Shown here: one piece after another, positions 1 to 9,077 of the stretch
Position numbering within the stretch: position 1 is the stretch's first letter
Layout of the letters: every line of letters starts with the position of its first letter
Notes under the pieces: model-generated
The model's input: only the letters and a program-made list of their open reading frames with translations
Told to the model about the DNA's origin: nothing
Database searches by the model: none
Made by a program: the position numbers and the translations under genes
Assembly: GCA_036559125.1 (NCBI GenBank)
Contig: DATBTT010000079.1
Span: 11,367-75,366 of the forward strand
Direction: 5' to 3'
Length of the DNA stretch: 64,000 nucleotides
Source: JALYTZ01 sp036559125
GTDB lineage: Bacteria; Vulcanimicrobiota; Vulcanimicrobiia; Vulcanimicrobiales; Vulcanimicrobiaceae

Positions 1-421
1 CCGCGTCGGCGGTCGCTCCTGCGAGGCCGCCCAAATGGCCGCGACTCGCCATCGAGCGAATGAACACGTCGCCGTCGGTAAAGTGCTCCGTCAACCGAAT
101 CCGGTCGCCCAGTAGCGCGCCGTGCGAGAACGGCGACGACGGATCGACCGAGATAACTCCCACGGTTTTGCCGAGCGCCCGCGCCTTGCGCACGATTGCC
201 GAACCAAGCGTCGACTTTCCCACGCCCGGCGGGCCCGTCAACCCGATCGTCAGCGCCCGTCCGGTCTTATCGTAAAGATGAGCGATTAGCTCGGCACCGC
301 GGCCGCTTTCCGAAAGAGAGATCGCGCGCGCCAGAGCGCGCGGCGACTTCGCTTCAAATTCTCGCAGAAGCGTAGCGTTGCCATTGTCCGTCAAAACGCT
401 ACAAGAATTGCCGCCCCCCAC
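1..421 (-). CDS. meaB: Methylmalonyl-CoA mutase-associated GTPase MeaB/ArgK, 5' part
   Basis: This is a G3E-family P-loop GTPase that loads and protects the B12 cofactor of methylmalonyl-CoA mutase. Only about the first 140 residues lie inside the window; the gene runs off the left edge. The reverse strand reads a Walker A motif GLTGPPGVGKSTL, then the family signatures VDPSSPFSHGALLGDR and IRSMASRGHLGGLAGAT, which are diagnostic of MeaB/ArgK. I place the start at the GTG at 421-419 because a strong Shine-Dalgarno (GGGAGGGGAG, complement of 431-440) lies nine bases upstream. The mutase partner is not visible here. MeaB versus a fused IcmF-type protein cannot be decided from this fragment. Confidence 0.88.
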   Translation of the reverse strand, partial: MGGGNSCSVLTDNGNATLLREFEAKSPRALARAISLSESGRGAELIAHLYDKTGRALTIGLTGPPGVGKSTLGSAIVRKARALGKTVGVISVDPSSPFSHGALLGDRIRLTEHFTDGDVFIRSMASRGHLGGLAGATADA

Positions 422-467
422 AACGCGGACCTCCCCTCCCGTGACCCTGGAACCCGCACACCTCTGC

Positions 468-488
468 CACCCTGAGCCGGTCGAAGGG
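468..488. repeat. Dispersed TTCGAC-type repeat, single unit
   Basis: One unit reading CCTGAGCCGGTCGAAGGG sits in the 136-base gap between meaB and the GH125 gene. It is the same dispersed element seen at 11616-11746, 16386-16463, 48929-49058 and 62835-62859. The unit is an imperfect palindrome on its own strand. Confidence 0.75.
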
Positions 489-557
489 CCGTCTTTCGAC
501 TAGCTAATGAAGAGAGGGCCGGAAAGACGTGCCGGTTGGCGAAAGGGGCGCTTCGTC

Positions 558-1967
558 TTGCACCCTATGCATAAGGTCCTGGCCGCCGTTGCGCTGCTTG
601 CGCTGGCGCTCGCCCCGGCCGCTCCAGCCCGCGCGCAAATCGTTTCCATTCCCATGACCGGGCAGCGCGCGCGCCCCGTTCAAGCCGAGTCGCTGTTTCA
701 TACGCTGTTTACCGACTTCTTCAGCGAGCGCGATGGAACCACGTACGTGCAAACCGGCGACATTCCCGCGATGTGGCTGCGCGATTCGTCGGCGCAAACT
801 ATTCCGTACGTCCGCTTTGCGCCGTACTATCCGATCCTTTCGCTGCGCGTCGACGAAGTAATTCAGCGTGAAGCGCAAAACATGCTGACCGATCCCTATG
901 CGAACGCCTTCCAAGCCAGCTATCACGTGTGGGAGCGCAAGTGGGAAGTTGATTCGCTAGCCTGGCCCGTGCTGCTGACCTGGACGTATTGGCACGAGAC
1001 GCACGATCGTCACGTTTTTACGCCTAAACTCCACGACGCGCTTCGCACCGTCGTCAAGACGTACCGGTGCGAGCAGCAACACGAGCGATGCAGCCGCTAT
1101 CGCTATATCTACCACGTCTCCACGCACTACGCGTACAACGGAAACACCGGTATGATTTGGGATGGATTCCGGCCGTCGGACGATGCAGTTTCATACCGTT
1201 TCAATATTCCGCAGGAAGCGATCGCAGTCGTCGCATTGGAAGAAATTGCGAATATGTCGCGTGCCGGCTGGCACGATCGCAAACTTTCCGGCGAAGCGCG
1301 AACGCTTGCCGGCGACGTCGAGACCGGCATCGAGCGCTACGGCCGCATTTTCGACAAGGCCCGCGGTGGATGGATCTACGTCTACGAGACCGACGGTCTG
1401 GGACACGACACGTTTATGGACGACGCCAACATACCGAATCTCACGTCGCTACCCGCACTCGGCTGGTGCGCGAATGACGACCCGGCGTACCTCAACACGC
1501 GCGCGTTCGCACTGTCGAAAAATAACCCGTACTACTTCAAGGGCCGGTATGCCGAGGGGCTGGGCAGCCCGCACACGCCCGACGGGTTCGTCTGGCCACT
1601 CGGTATTATCGCACGCGCGTTAACGGCGACCTCGGCTGCCGAAGTGGACGAAAGCATCACGACGCTCGCGGTAACCGACAGCAAAGACGGCCTGATTCAC
1701 GAAAGCTTCTATCCCGACGGGTATTGGCGATTCACGCGCGCTGAATTCGGCTGGGCCAATGCGTTCTTTGCCGAGTTGATCTTCCGCAGCGTCGCCGGCT
1801 TCCGCGCCATTCCGTTCGCGCCGCGCGGCACGATTCTTCCGTTTCAGCGCACCAACGAAACGCCGCGTCTCACGCGACCGCTGCTCCAATTGCGCAATTC
1901 CGCATTGCTCGTGCGCACGCTTGGCGACATGCTCGAGCGAGCCAAAGGCGGAACGACCTTACCGTAG
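558..1967 (+). CDS. GH125-family exo-alpha-1,6-mannosidase-like protein, exported
   Basis: The protein belongs to glycoside hydrolase family 125 (formerly DUF1237), metal-independent exo-acting alpha-mannosidases with an (alpha/alpha)6 barrel. The hallmark TGDIPAMWLRDSSAQ occurs near residue 70, followed by the family's later blocks GNTGMIWDGFRPSDD and DDANIPNLTSLPALG. A clear signal peptide (KVLAAVALLALALAPAAPARAQ) follows the start, so the enzyme is probably periplasmic or secreted. The longest reading frame begins at ATG 507. I prefer TTG 558 because AAGGGG at 543-548 lies nine bases upstream; ATG 567 is also possible. Family assignment is firm. The mannoside substrate is inferred from the family only. 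It converges with uppS four bases downstream, with no obvious terminator between. Confidence 0.88.
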   Translation: MHPMHKVLAAVALLALALAPAAPARAQIVSIPMTGQRARPVQAESLFHTLFTDFFSERDGTTYVQTGDIPAMWLRDSSAQTIPYVRFAPYYPILSLRVDEVIQREAQNMLTDPYANAFQASYHVWERKWEVDSLAWPVLLTWTYWHETHDRHVFTPKLHDALRTVVKTYRCEQQHERCSRYRYIYHVSTHYAYNGNTGMIWDGFRPSDDAVSYRFNIPQEAIAVVALEEIANMSRAGWHDRKLSGEARTLAGDVETGIERYGRIFDKARGGWIYVYETDGLGHDTFMDDANIPNLTSLPALGWCANDDPAYLNTRAFALSKNNPYYFKGRYAEGLGSPHTPDGFVWPLGIIARALTATSAAEVDESITTLAVTDSKDGLIHESFYPDGYWRFTRAEFGWANAFFAELIFRSVAGFRAIPFAPRGTILPFQRTNETPRLTRPLLQLRNSALLVRTLGDMLERAKGGTTLP

Positions 1968-1971
1968 CGCG

Positions 1972-2688
1972 TTATATTCCATAGCGGCGTTGGCGGTCTC
2001 CGAAGTGCGCTATCGCGTCGGTGAAGTGGGTTGCCGTAAAGTCCGGCCACATCGTCGACACGGTCAACAGTTCGGTGTAGGCGAGCTGGTAGAGCAAAAA
2101 ATTCGAGATTCGAAAATCGCCGCCCGTACGAATCAGCAAGTCGGGGTCGGGGGTTTCGGGCGCGTACATCCGCGACCGCAGCGTCGATTCCTCGATGGCG
2201 TTCGCGTCGAGACGGCCGCCCGCGACGTCGGCCGCGATCGAACGCACCGCGTGTAAGATCTCGGCGCGACCGCTGTAATTGAGGGCGAGGTTGAGCGTTA
2301 TCCGCCGGTTCGTCGCCGTCGCGCGCACGAGGCTGCGAAGACCGGCGCGTGCGGCCAGTGCGAACGGTTCCACATCGCCGACGACGTTCACGCGAACGCC
2401 CTGACGCTGCAAAAGCGGCTTTTCGCTGCGCGCAAAGGCGGCGCACAGGTGCATCAGGATATTGACCTCAGTCGAATCGCGCCGCCAGTTTTCAGTCGAA
2501 AATCCGTATACGGTGAGCGTGCCCACGCCCGCGTCGATGGCGGCCCGCACGGCCGCTCGAAGCGAAACGATGCCGCGGCGATACCCTTCGACGATGGGGA
2601 GCCCGCGCGCGGCGGCCCACCGGCGGTTGCCATCCATAATGATGGCGACGTGCGACGGTACCGGCTCGGCAATCGGGGCATGCATCAT
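1972..2688 (-). CDS. uppS: Undecaprenyl diphosphate synthase (cis-isoprenyl transferase)
   Basis: This enzyme condenses farnesyl diphosphate with isopentenyl diphosphate in cis to make the undecaprenyl carrier lipid for cell-wall and polysaccharide synthesis. The 238-residue length is normal for the family. The substrate-binding motif HVAIIMDGNRRWA lies near residue 13 with the catalytic Asp. YGFSTENW and the C-terminal block RTGGDFRISNFLLYQLAYTEL match family signatures. Two ATGs at the start are adjacent (MMHAP). The gene is divergent from the tricorn-type protease gene; a 21-bp palindrome lies just upstream of its start. It converges with the GH125 gene. Confidence 0.95.
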   Translation of the reverse strand: MMHAPIAEPVPSHVAIIMDGNRRWAAARGLPIVEGYRRGIVSLRAAVRAAIDAGVGTLTVYGFSTENWRRDSTEVNILMHLCAAFARSEKPLLQRQGVRVNVVGDVEPFALAARAGLRSLVRATATNRRITLNLALNYSGRAEILHAVRSIAADVAGGRLDANAIEESTLRSRMYAPETPDPDLLIRTGGDFRISNFLLYQLAYTELLTVSTMWPDFTATHFTDAIAHFGDRQRRYGI

Positions 2689-2691
2689 GCG

Positions 2692-2712
2692 TTACTTTGT
2701 ATCACAAAGTAA
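2692..2712. promoter_or_regulatory. Perfect palindrome in the uppS/tricorn divergent region
   Basis: TTACTTTGT at 2692-2700 and ACAAAGTAA at 2704-2712 form a perfect 9-bp inverted repeat with a 3-base centre (ATC). It starts four bases upstream of the uppS start codon, in an otherwise GC-rich region. The symmetry and length are typical of an operator for a dimeric repressor. The cognate regulator is unknown and no regulator gene adjoins it. Confidence 0.5.
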
Positions 2713-2795
2713 TTGGACGCACAAGGCCCGGGCGTCCCCGTGGCTCCCGCGCGAAAGGGGACGATATCCGCACGGTCGCCAACGTCCCCTGGTCC

Positions 2796-5700
2796 ATGAG
2801 CCATGGTTATTATCGCTATCCCACCATCGCCGGCGACCGCATCATTTTCGTCGCCGAGGAAGACCTCTGGAGCGTTCCGTCCGACGGGGGCAACGCCGTC
2901 CGCCTTACCTCGAGTTCCGGCCCGACCTCGCACCCCCGGCTGTCACCCGACGGTCAGTGGCTGGCGTTCGTCTCCTCCGACGAAGGCCATCCTGAAGTCT
3001 ATGTCATGCCGGCCGGCGGCGGGCAGCCGCGGAGATTGACCTTCCTGGGCGGGACGATCGCCGCAATCAGCGGGTGGAGTCCGGACGGGGCCGACATCAT
3101 TTTCGCCGGCAATCCGTCGGCATGGTACGAGCGCGAAACGCGCGGATTTGCGGTGTCCCGTGAAGGCGGCATCGCTCGCGAGCTGCCCTTCGGACCGATG
3201 AAAACCGTGAGCTTCGGCCCCGGCGACCGAGCCGTCATCGGCCGTAACACCGACGACAACGCCCGCTGGAAACGCTATCGCGGCGGCACGGCCGGTGAGA
3301 TTTGGGTAGACGACCGTGGCGACGGCGAATTTGAAAAGCTCGCTCTCCCCGACGGGAATCCCGTCCTGCCGATGTGGATCGGCGAGCGCATCTTCTTCGT
3401 CGCCGACCACGAAGGAATCGGAAATCTGTATTCGTGCGGTCCGGACGGCGGCAACATCGCGCGCCATACTCACGAGGGCGAATACTACGTCCGTTTTGCA
3501 TCGACCGACGGCAAGCGCATCGCGTACACTGTGGGCGGCGCGCTGTTTGTTTACGATGTCGAAAGCGGGCAGTCGCGCGAGCTCGACGTGACCTGCGCCT
3601 CGGCGCAACCGCAAACCGCGCGCCGTTTCGCGCAAGGTTCCGACGAACTCGACGAATTTGCCCCAAACCCCGACGGCACGGGGATCGGCATTATCGCGCG
3701 CGGCCAGCCGTTCACGATGCCGCTCTGGGAAGACGCGCCGATCCATCACGGCGTCGGGAGTAAGGCGCGTTACCGCGCGCTGACCTGGCTCCATGACGGT
3801 AAGCGGTTCGCGTGCGTCACCGACGTCAATGGCTTCGAGCAAATCGCGGTCGACGCTCGCGACGGGAATCAAGAATTGCAACTCGTCACCAAAGGCGACA
3901 TCGGCCGGGTAACGGAGCTTGCAGCGTCGCCCGCCGAAGACGTCGTCGCATTTGCGAATCACCGCCAAGAACTGGTGCTGCTCGACATCGCGGACGGCAC
4001 GACCCGCGTCGTCGACAAGAGCGTCGGAAACCGCGTCACCGACCTCTCGTTCTCGCCCGACGGCCGCTACGTTGCCTACGTCTTCTGGCCCGGTGGCGAC
4101 AATGCGTCGATCGTGCGCGTCGTGCGCGTGAAATCGGGAAAGATTCACGACGTGACGCCGCAACTGCGCGTCGATCACGCGCCGGCGTGGGACCCCGAAG
4201 GCAACTATCTCTATTTTATATCGACGCGCGATTTCGATCCCGTGTACGACGCGCTGCAATTCGATTTGAGCTTTCCGCAAGCGCAACGGCCGTTCGTTAT
4301 AACGCTGCGCGACGACGTGCCCAATCCGTTCGTTCCGAAGCCAAAGCCCGTGCATCGCGATCACGAACACCATCACGACGACGACGAACGCGAAAGTGAC
4401 GGCGAAGGCAAGAAGAAAAAGGACAAACCGCCGGTGGTCGATATCGACTTCGACGGCATACAAGGACGCATTCTGGGTTTTCCCGTGGACGAAGGCGACT
4501 ACGGTCAACTCGTAGCGGTTAAAGGCCGCGTCTATTTCACGCGGTTCGAAGTGCGGGGCATCAAACCGGGCGGGCGCTCGTGGGATGAAGAGGACGTTTC
4601 CGGCACGCTGCTGGCCTACGATTTCGAACAACAGCGTTGCGCCACGTTCGCGCAAGACGTAAGCGAGATAGTTTTAGCCAACGACCATCACACGCTCGTC
4701 TACCGGTCGCACGACCGGCTGCGCGTCGTCGATGCGTTGAGCGACCTCGCCGAAGAAGGCGACGAACCGCCCAAACCGCCCAGCGATCCGGGCCGCAAGG
4801 GTGGGTGGCTCGATCTCGATCGCATTAGCGTGGAGATCGAGCCGCACGACGAGTGGCGCCAGATGTATCGCGAAGCGTGGCGATTGCAGACCGAACAGTT
4901 TTGGGTCGAAGACATGTCCGACATCGACTGGGATCGCGTATTCGATCGCTACGATGCGGTGCTGCCGCGCGTACGCACGCGCGTCGAACTTTCCGACCTT
5001 ATCTGGGAGATGCAAGGCGAACTGGGAACCTCGCATGCGTATGAATACGGCGGCGACTATCGGATCCCGCCGCAATACCGCCGAGGATTTCTCGGTGCAG
5101 ATTTGGTCTACGATGCCGGCGCGAGCGGATGGAAGATCGAGCGCATCTATCGCGGCGACTCCTGGAATCGCGAAGTGGATTCACCGCTTGCGGAGCCCGG
5201 ACTCGAAATTCGCGAAGGCGACGTCATCCTCGCAATCGGCGGTAAGCGCCTTTCGCGCGAGGTCACGCCGCAGCAGTTGCTCGTCAACACCGCCGGTCGC
5301 GAAGTCGTGCTCGCGCTACGCGCCCGCAAAGGCGGGGAGCGGCGCGTGACGGTCAAAGCGCTCGAAAGCGAACAGGCATTGCGTTATCGCGCGTGGGTCG
5401 ATGCCAATCGCCGGTACGTACACGAACATACCGAAGGAAAGATCGGCTACGTGCACATCCCCGACATGGGACCGTGGGGATTTTCAGAGTTCCATCGCGG
5501 CTATCTTTCGGAATACGACCGCAGCGGATTGATCGTCGACGTGCGATACAACCGCGGGGGACATGTCTCGCCGCTCTTGCTGGAGAAACTCGCGCGCAAA
5601 CGCGTAGGCTACGACATCGGACGATACAGCAGCAAGCCCGTTCCGTATCCGCCCGAGTCGGTCGGCGGCCCAATCGTCGCGATCACCAATCAAAACGCGG

Positions 5701-6053
5701 GCAGCGACGGCGATATCTTCAGCCATTGCTTCAAGTTGATGAAGCTCGGGCCGTTGGTAGGTAAACGCACCTGGGGAGGCGTGATCGGCATCAATCCGTA
5801 CCACCGGCTGGTAGACGGCACCATCACCACGCAGCCGGAATATTCTTTTTGGTTCAAAGACGTCGGCTGGAAGGTGGAAAACTACGGCACGGATCCCGAC
5901 TACGACGTGGACGTCTCGCCACAAGATTACCGCGACGGGAAAGATCCGCAACTTGATTTCGCGCTGCGTTTGATTCTGCGGGCCGCGGAAAATCATCGCG
6001 AAGAGTACCCCGACCTCACGACCAAACCGTCGTTGCCACTGCCCAGACTCTAG
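2796..6053 (+). CDS. Tricorn-type S41 protease with TolB-like beta-propeller
   Basis: The 1085-residue protein has the architecture of the tricorn core protease. An N-terminal TolB/WD-like propeller carries repeats such as PTSHPRLSPDGQWLAFVS; a second propeller half, a tricorn C1 domain, a PDZ domain (LEIREGDVILAIGGKRLS) and an S41 peptidase domain follow. Catalytic candidates are His747 in GTSHAYEYGG and Ser970 in NAGSDGDIFSH, nearly the same numbers as archaeal tricorn His746 and Ser965. No signal peptide is visible, so it is probably cytosolic, trimming peptides from upstream proteases. A charged His/Asp/Glu/Lys-rich insert (about residues 516-545) interrupts the second propeller. The frame opens at 2697, but I chose ATG 2796 because MSHGYYRYPTIAGD matches the usual N-terminus. 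No good ribosome binding site is visible there. Confidence 0.9.
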   Translation: MSHGYYRYPTIAGDRIIFVAEEDLWSVPSDGGNAVRLTSSSGPTSHPRLSPDGQWLAFVSSDEGHPEVYVMPAGGGQPRRLTFLGGTIAAISGWSPDGADIIFAGNPSAWYERETRGFAVSREGGIARELPFGPMKTVSFGPGDRAVIGRNTDDNARWKRYRGGTAGEIWVDDRGDGEFEKLALPDGNPVLPMWIGERIFFVADHEGIGNLYSCGPDGGNIARHTHEGEYYVRFASTDGKRIAYTVGGALFVYDVESGQSRELDVTCASAQPQTARRFAQGSDELDEFAPNPDGTGIGIIARGQPFTMPLWEDAPIHHGVGSKARYRALTWLHDGKRFACVTDVNGFEQIAVDARDGNQELQLVTKGDIGRVTELAASPAEDVVAFANHRQELVLLDIADGTTRVVDKSVGNRVTDLSFSPDGRYVAYVFWPGGDNASIVRVVRVKSGKIHDVTPQLRVDHAPAWDPEGNYLYFISTRDFDPVYDALQFDLSFPQAQRPFVITLRDDVPNPFVPKPKPVHRDHEHHHDDDERESDGEGKKKKDKPPVVDIDFDGIQGRILGFPVDEGDYGQLVAVKGRVYFTRFEVRGIKPGGRSWDEEDVSGTLLAYDFEQQRCATFAQDVSEIVLANDHHTLVYRSHDRLRVVDALSDLAEEGDEPPKPPSDPGRKGGWLDLDRISVEIEPHDEWRQMYREAWRLQTEQFWVEDMSDIDWDRVFDRYDAVLPRVRTRVELSDLIWEMQGELGTSHAYEYGGDYRIPPQYRRGFLGADLVYDAGASGWKIERIYRGDSWNREVDSPLAEPGLEIREGDVILAIGGKRLSREVTPQQLLVNTAGREVVLALRARKGGERRVTVKALESEQALRYRAWVDANRRYVHEHTEGKIGYVHIPDMGPWGFSEFHRGYLSEYDRSGLIVDVRYNRGGHVSPLLLEKLARKRVGYDIGRYSSKPVPYPPESVGGPIVAITNQNAGSDGDIFSHCFKLMKLGPLVGKRTWGGVIGINPYHRLVDGTITTQPEYSFWFKDVGWKVENYGTDPDYDVDVSPQDYRDGKDPQLDFALRLILRAAENHREEYPDLTTKPSLPLPRL

Positions 6054-6096
6054 CGGGACGATTCGCCCAAGCGCGACCTGAGCCAGATTTCCCGGA

Positions 6097-6125
6097 TTGA
6101 CTTTGCGCTGCGACTTTAGTATAAA
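6097..6125 (+). promoter_or_regulatory. Sigma-70-type promoter of the glyoxylate shunt operon
   Basis: TTGACT (6097-6102) and TATAAA (6120-6125) are separated by exactly 17 bases, close to the housekeeping consensus. Transcription would start near 6132, giving a leader of about 70 bases before the aceA start. Confidence 0.7.
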
Positions 6126-6203
6126 TGCATTCTTATCGGCACTCATCCATCGGTTTATTGGACGCCATCCAATCAATCGTGGTTGCCCCGGAGGATGCAT
6201 CTC

Positions 6204-7496
6204 GTGAGTATGGCAATTCGATCCTCATCCCTGGAAGACGGCTGGGCCGCGCAGGCGCGCTGGGCGGGCATCGAGCGCCGCTATTCGGGTGCGGACGTCG
6301 AGCGCGTCCGGGGAACCGTAAAAATCGAACATACGCTCGCAAGATTGGGCGCTGCCAGGCTGTGGTCGCTGCTGCACGGCGATAGCCCCGTTGCCGCCCT
6401 GGGCGCCCTAACCGGCAATCAAGCCGTGCAGGCCGTGAAAGCCGGTCTCAAAGCCATCTATTTGAGCGGCTGGCAAGTCGCGGCCGATGCGAATCTCGCC
6501 GGACAGATGTATCCCGACCAGAGCCTCTACCCGGTCAACAGCGTCCCGCAGGTCGTCAAGCGCATCAACAACGCACTCGCGCGCGCCGATCAGATCGACC
6601 ACCTGGAGGGCCGTGCGCAGACGCATTGGTTCGCCCCGATCGTGGCCGACGCCGAGGCCGGATTCGGCGGAACGCTCAACGTCTTCGAGTTGATGAAGGC
6701 GATGATCGAGGCCGGCGCCGCGGGCGTTCACTTCGAAGACCAGCTGGCCTCCGAGAAAAAATGCGGTCACATGGGCGGCAAAGTCTTGATTCCGACGCAG
6801 CAGGCCGTACGGCATTTGACGGCCGCACGCTTCGCCGCCGACGTGCTCGACGTGCCGACGCTCATCGTGGCGCGCACCGACGCGAATGGCGCACACCTCA
6901 TCACGAGCGACATCGATCCTCGCGACCGCGAGTTCATTAGCGGCGAACGTACGGCGGAGGGATTCTACCGGCTGCGCGGTGGCCTCGACGCGGCGATCGC
7001 GCGCGGACTCGCCTATGCTCCGTTCGCGGATCTCATTTGGTGCGAAACCTCCGAGCCGAACATCGAAGAAGCTCAGCGCTTCGCCGACGCGATTCACGCG
7101 GCGTTTCCCGGGAAACTACTGGCCTACAACTGCTCCCCGTCGTTCAACTGGAAAAAGAAACTCGACGAGACGAGCATCGCGCAGTTTCGAACGCGCTTGT
7201 ACGCGATGGGATATCGATTCCAATTCATTACCCTTGCGGGATTTCACGCGCTCAACCACAGCATGTTCGCGCTCGCCAAAGACTTCAACGAACGCGGTAT
7301 GAGCGCGTACGCCGAGTTTCAGGAGGCGGAGTTCGCCAGCGAATCGGACGGATACACCGCGACGCGCCATCAGCGCGAAGTCGGGACCGGTTATTTCGAC
7401 GAAGTCGCTCGCGTCATCTCCGAAGGCACGTCGTCGACGACGGCGCTGCACGGCTCGACTGAGGCGGCGCAGTTCTACGACAACGTAGCGGTGTGA
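6204..7496 (+). CDS. aceA: Isocitrate lyase
   Basis: Isocitrate lyase cleaves isocitrate to glyoxylate and succinate, the first step of the glyoxylate shunt. The sequence shows TGNQAVQAVKAGLKAIYLSG and WQVAADANLAGQMYPDQSLYP near the N-terminus. The catalytic signature KKCGHMGGKVL follows with Cys at about residue 187, then FITLAGFHALNHSMF near the C-terminus. About 430 residues is the normal bacterial length. Start: the GGAGG at 6190-6194 abuts ATG 6195 too closely but lies nine bases before GTG 6204, so I use GTG 6204; ATG 6210 is an alternative. The malate synthase gene overlaps its stop codon, so the two shunt enzymes are translationally coupled. Confidence 0.96.
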   Translation: MSMAIRSSSLEDGWAAQARWAGIERRYSGADVERVRGTVKIEHTLARLGAARLWSLLHGDSPVAALGALTGNQAVQAVKAGLKAIYLSGWQVAADANLAGQMYPDQSLYPVNSVPQVVKRINNALARADQIDHLEGRAQTHWFAPIVADAEAGFGGTLNVFELMKAMIEAGAAGVHFEDQLASEKKCGHMGGKVLIPTQQAVRHLTAARFAADVLDVPTLIVARTDANGAHLITSDIDPRDREFISGERTAEGFYRLRGGLDAAIARGLAYAPFADLIWCETSEPNIEEAQRFADAIHAAFPGKLLAYNCSPSFNWKKKLDETSIAQFRTRLYAMGYRFQFITLAGFHALNHSMFALAKDFNERGMSAYAEFQEAEFASESDGYTATRHQREVGTGYFDEVARVISEGTSSTTALHGSTEAAQFYDNVAV

Positions 7497-9001
7497 CGAA
7501 CGCAGCGCCGGCCTCTTTCGCATTAGCGCGCGATCTGACCGGCGGGTTCGACGCGTTTTATCGTCCGCTGCACGAGCGCTTCACCTCGCGGCAACGACAA
7601 TTGAATTGGGAACGGGCTGCGAGGCTGTCGCGCGCGCACGCCGGCGTTCTTCCCGACTATCTTCCTGCGTCGCCCGCGACGTCGACGCAATGGCGCGTCG
7701 AGCTCCCGCACTGGTGCGCGGATCAGCGCAACCAAATGACGGGACCGGCCGACGACGCCGAACTCGTCGTCAAAATGCTCAACTCCGGCGCGCCGGGGGT
7801 CATGCTCGATCTGGAAGATTCGATGGTGAACGACTGGGAGCACGTGCTGCTGGGCCATCGAAACATTCTCGCGGCACTCTACGGCGAGTTGACCTACGAC
7901 GATCGCAAGCGCGGGAAAAGCGTGGGAATCGGTCGTGGCTCCTCGGTGATCTGGAACCGGGTGCGCGGCCTGCACCTCTCGCAAGGAGGATTGCTTTGCG
8001 GACCGACGCCGGCCTCGTTATTCGACGTCGCCTATCTTGCTTATAATCTGGAACTGGATCGACTGAAGCACCCGCTGTGCATCTATATTCCGAAGTCCGA
8101 ATCGGCGGCCGAAGCCCTGTGGTGGCGCGATCTCTTCGACGCGATTCTCGAAGCGAAGGGTTGGCCTGACGGATCGATCAAGGCGATGGCGCTGGTAGAA
8201 GCGCATCCGCTGGCATATCAGATTGAAGAGTTCGCGTATAATCTACGCGACTATTTGCTCGGCATCAACCTCGGGCGCTGGGACTACATGGCGAGTCTCA
8301 TCCATTACAACTTCACCGACCCGCGTTGGGTGCTTCCCGATCGCAACACGATTCCGCTCGACGTCCCGTTCTTTCAGAATTTGCGCACCTTGATCCCCGA
8401 TATTTGCCACCAGCACGGACTGCTCGCAATCGGCGGCATGACCGCGCTCTACCCAACGCGCGAGGATGCGGCGGCCAACGCGCGGGCGCTCGACGTCTTG
8501 GCACGTGACAAGGCTAACGAAGCCAATTGTTTGATGGACGGCGCCTGGACGGGGCATCCGGATCAAAACGACATCGCGGTGTCGCAATTTCCGCAGCCAA
8601 ACCAACTACAGAAGCGGCCGCACGATCTCGACCGCCATCCCGGCCTGCGGCCGGCTCCGGGCGGGGTCGGTGAAACGACGCTCGCGGGGACTCGCGCCGC
8701 CGTTCGCACCGTCATACGCTACCGGCAAGGCGTCCTCGCGGGTAGGGGCGCGAGTTTGCTCGACGGCTACATGGAAGATCTCGCAACCGACCGGATCTAT
8801 CGTCTGATGATCGCGCAACGCATGCAGTTTCGCGGGCCGTATTCGCCGCCATCGCTCTCAGCGATGTTCGACGAAGAGCTGGCTCGGATTCTGAACGAGC
8901 CGTCCGCCGGCGCCCTCGCCCCGGAAACCGCCGCGGAGTACCGTTCCGCGCGAACGCTATCCGAGCAGATGATTCTCGCCGGCGAATTCGATCCGCGCTA
9001 A
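7493..9001 (+). CDS. aceB: Malate synthase
   Basis: Malate synthase condenses glyoxylate with acetyl-CoA to give malate, completing the glyoxylate shunt. The 502-residue length fits the A-type enzyme. Visible motifs are WNRVRGLHL with the catalytic Arg, the block ALVEAHPLAYQIEEFAYNLR followed by GINLGRWDY, and LLDGYMEDLATDRIYRLMI in the position of the catalytic Asp loop (usually LMEDAATAEI). The sequence is divergent from proteobacterial AceB but keeps the motif order. The GTG start at 7493 overlaps the aceA stop by four bases. The gene symbol is assigned by function; this lineage may label it differently. Confidence 0.92.
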   Translation: MTNAAPASFALARDLTGGFDAFYRPLHERFTSRQRQLNWERAARLSRAHAGVLPDYLPASPATSTQWRVELPHWCADQRNQMTGPADDAELVVKMLNSGAPGVMLDLEDSMVNDWEHVLLGHRNILAALYGELTYDDRKRGKSVGIGRGSSVIWNRVRGLHLSQGGLLCGPTPASLFDVAYLAYNLELDRLKHPLCIYIPKSESAAEALWWRDLFDAILEAKGWPDGSIKAMALVEAHPLAYQIEEFAYNLRDYLLGINLGRWDYMASLIHYNFTDPRWVLPDRNTIPLDVPFFQNLRTLIPDICHQHGLLAIGGMTALYPTREDAAANARALDVLARDKANEANCLMDGAWTGHPDQNDIAVSQFPQPNQLQKRPHDLDRHPGLRPAPGGVGETTLAGTRAAVRTVIRYRQGVLAGRGASLLDGYMEDLATDRIYRLMIAQRMQFRGPYSPPSLSAMFDEELARILNEPSAGALAPETAAEYRSARTLSEQMILAGEFDPR

Positions 9002-9077
9002 CTGCGGACTAGTAAACGCTACATGTTGGTGCTACCTTTGGAGAAAGCTATTGTTGCTTCAAAGATTGGAGGCGCCC

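Noticed and set aside
2943..4655. A 570-codon frame opposite the tricorn-type protease gene
   Set aside because: It is an antisense shadow made possible by high GC at third positions; the plus-strand frame has clear tricorn motifs and this one has none.
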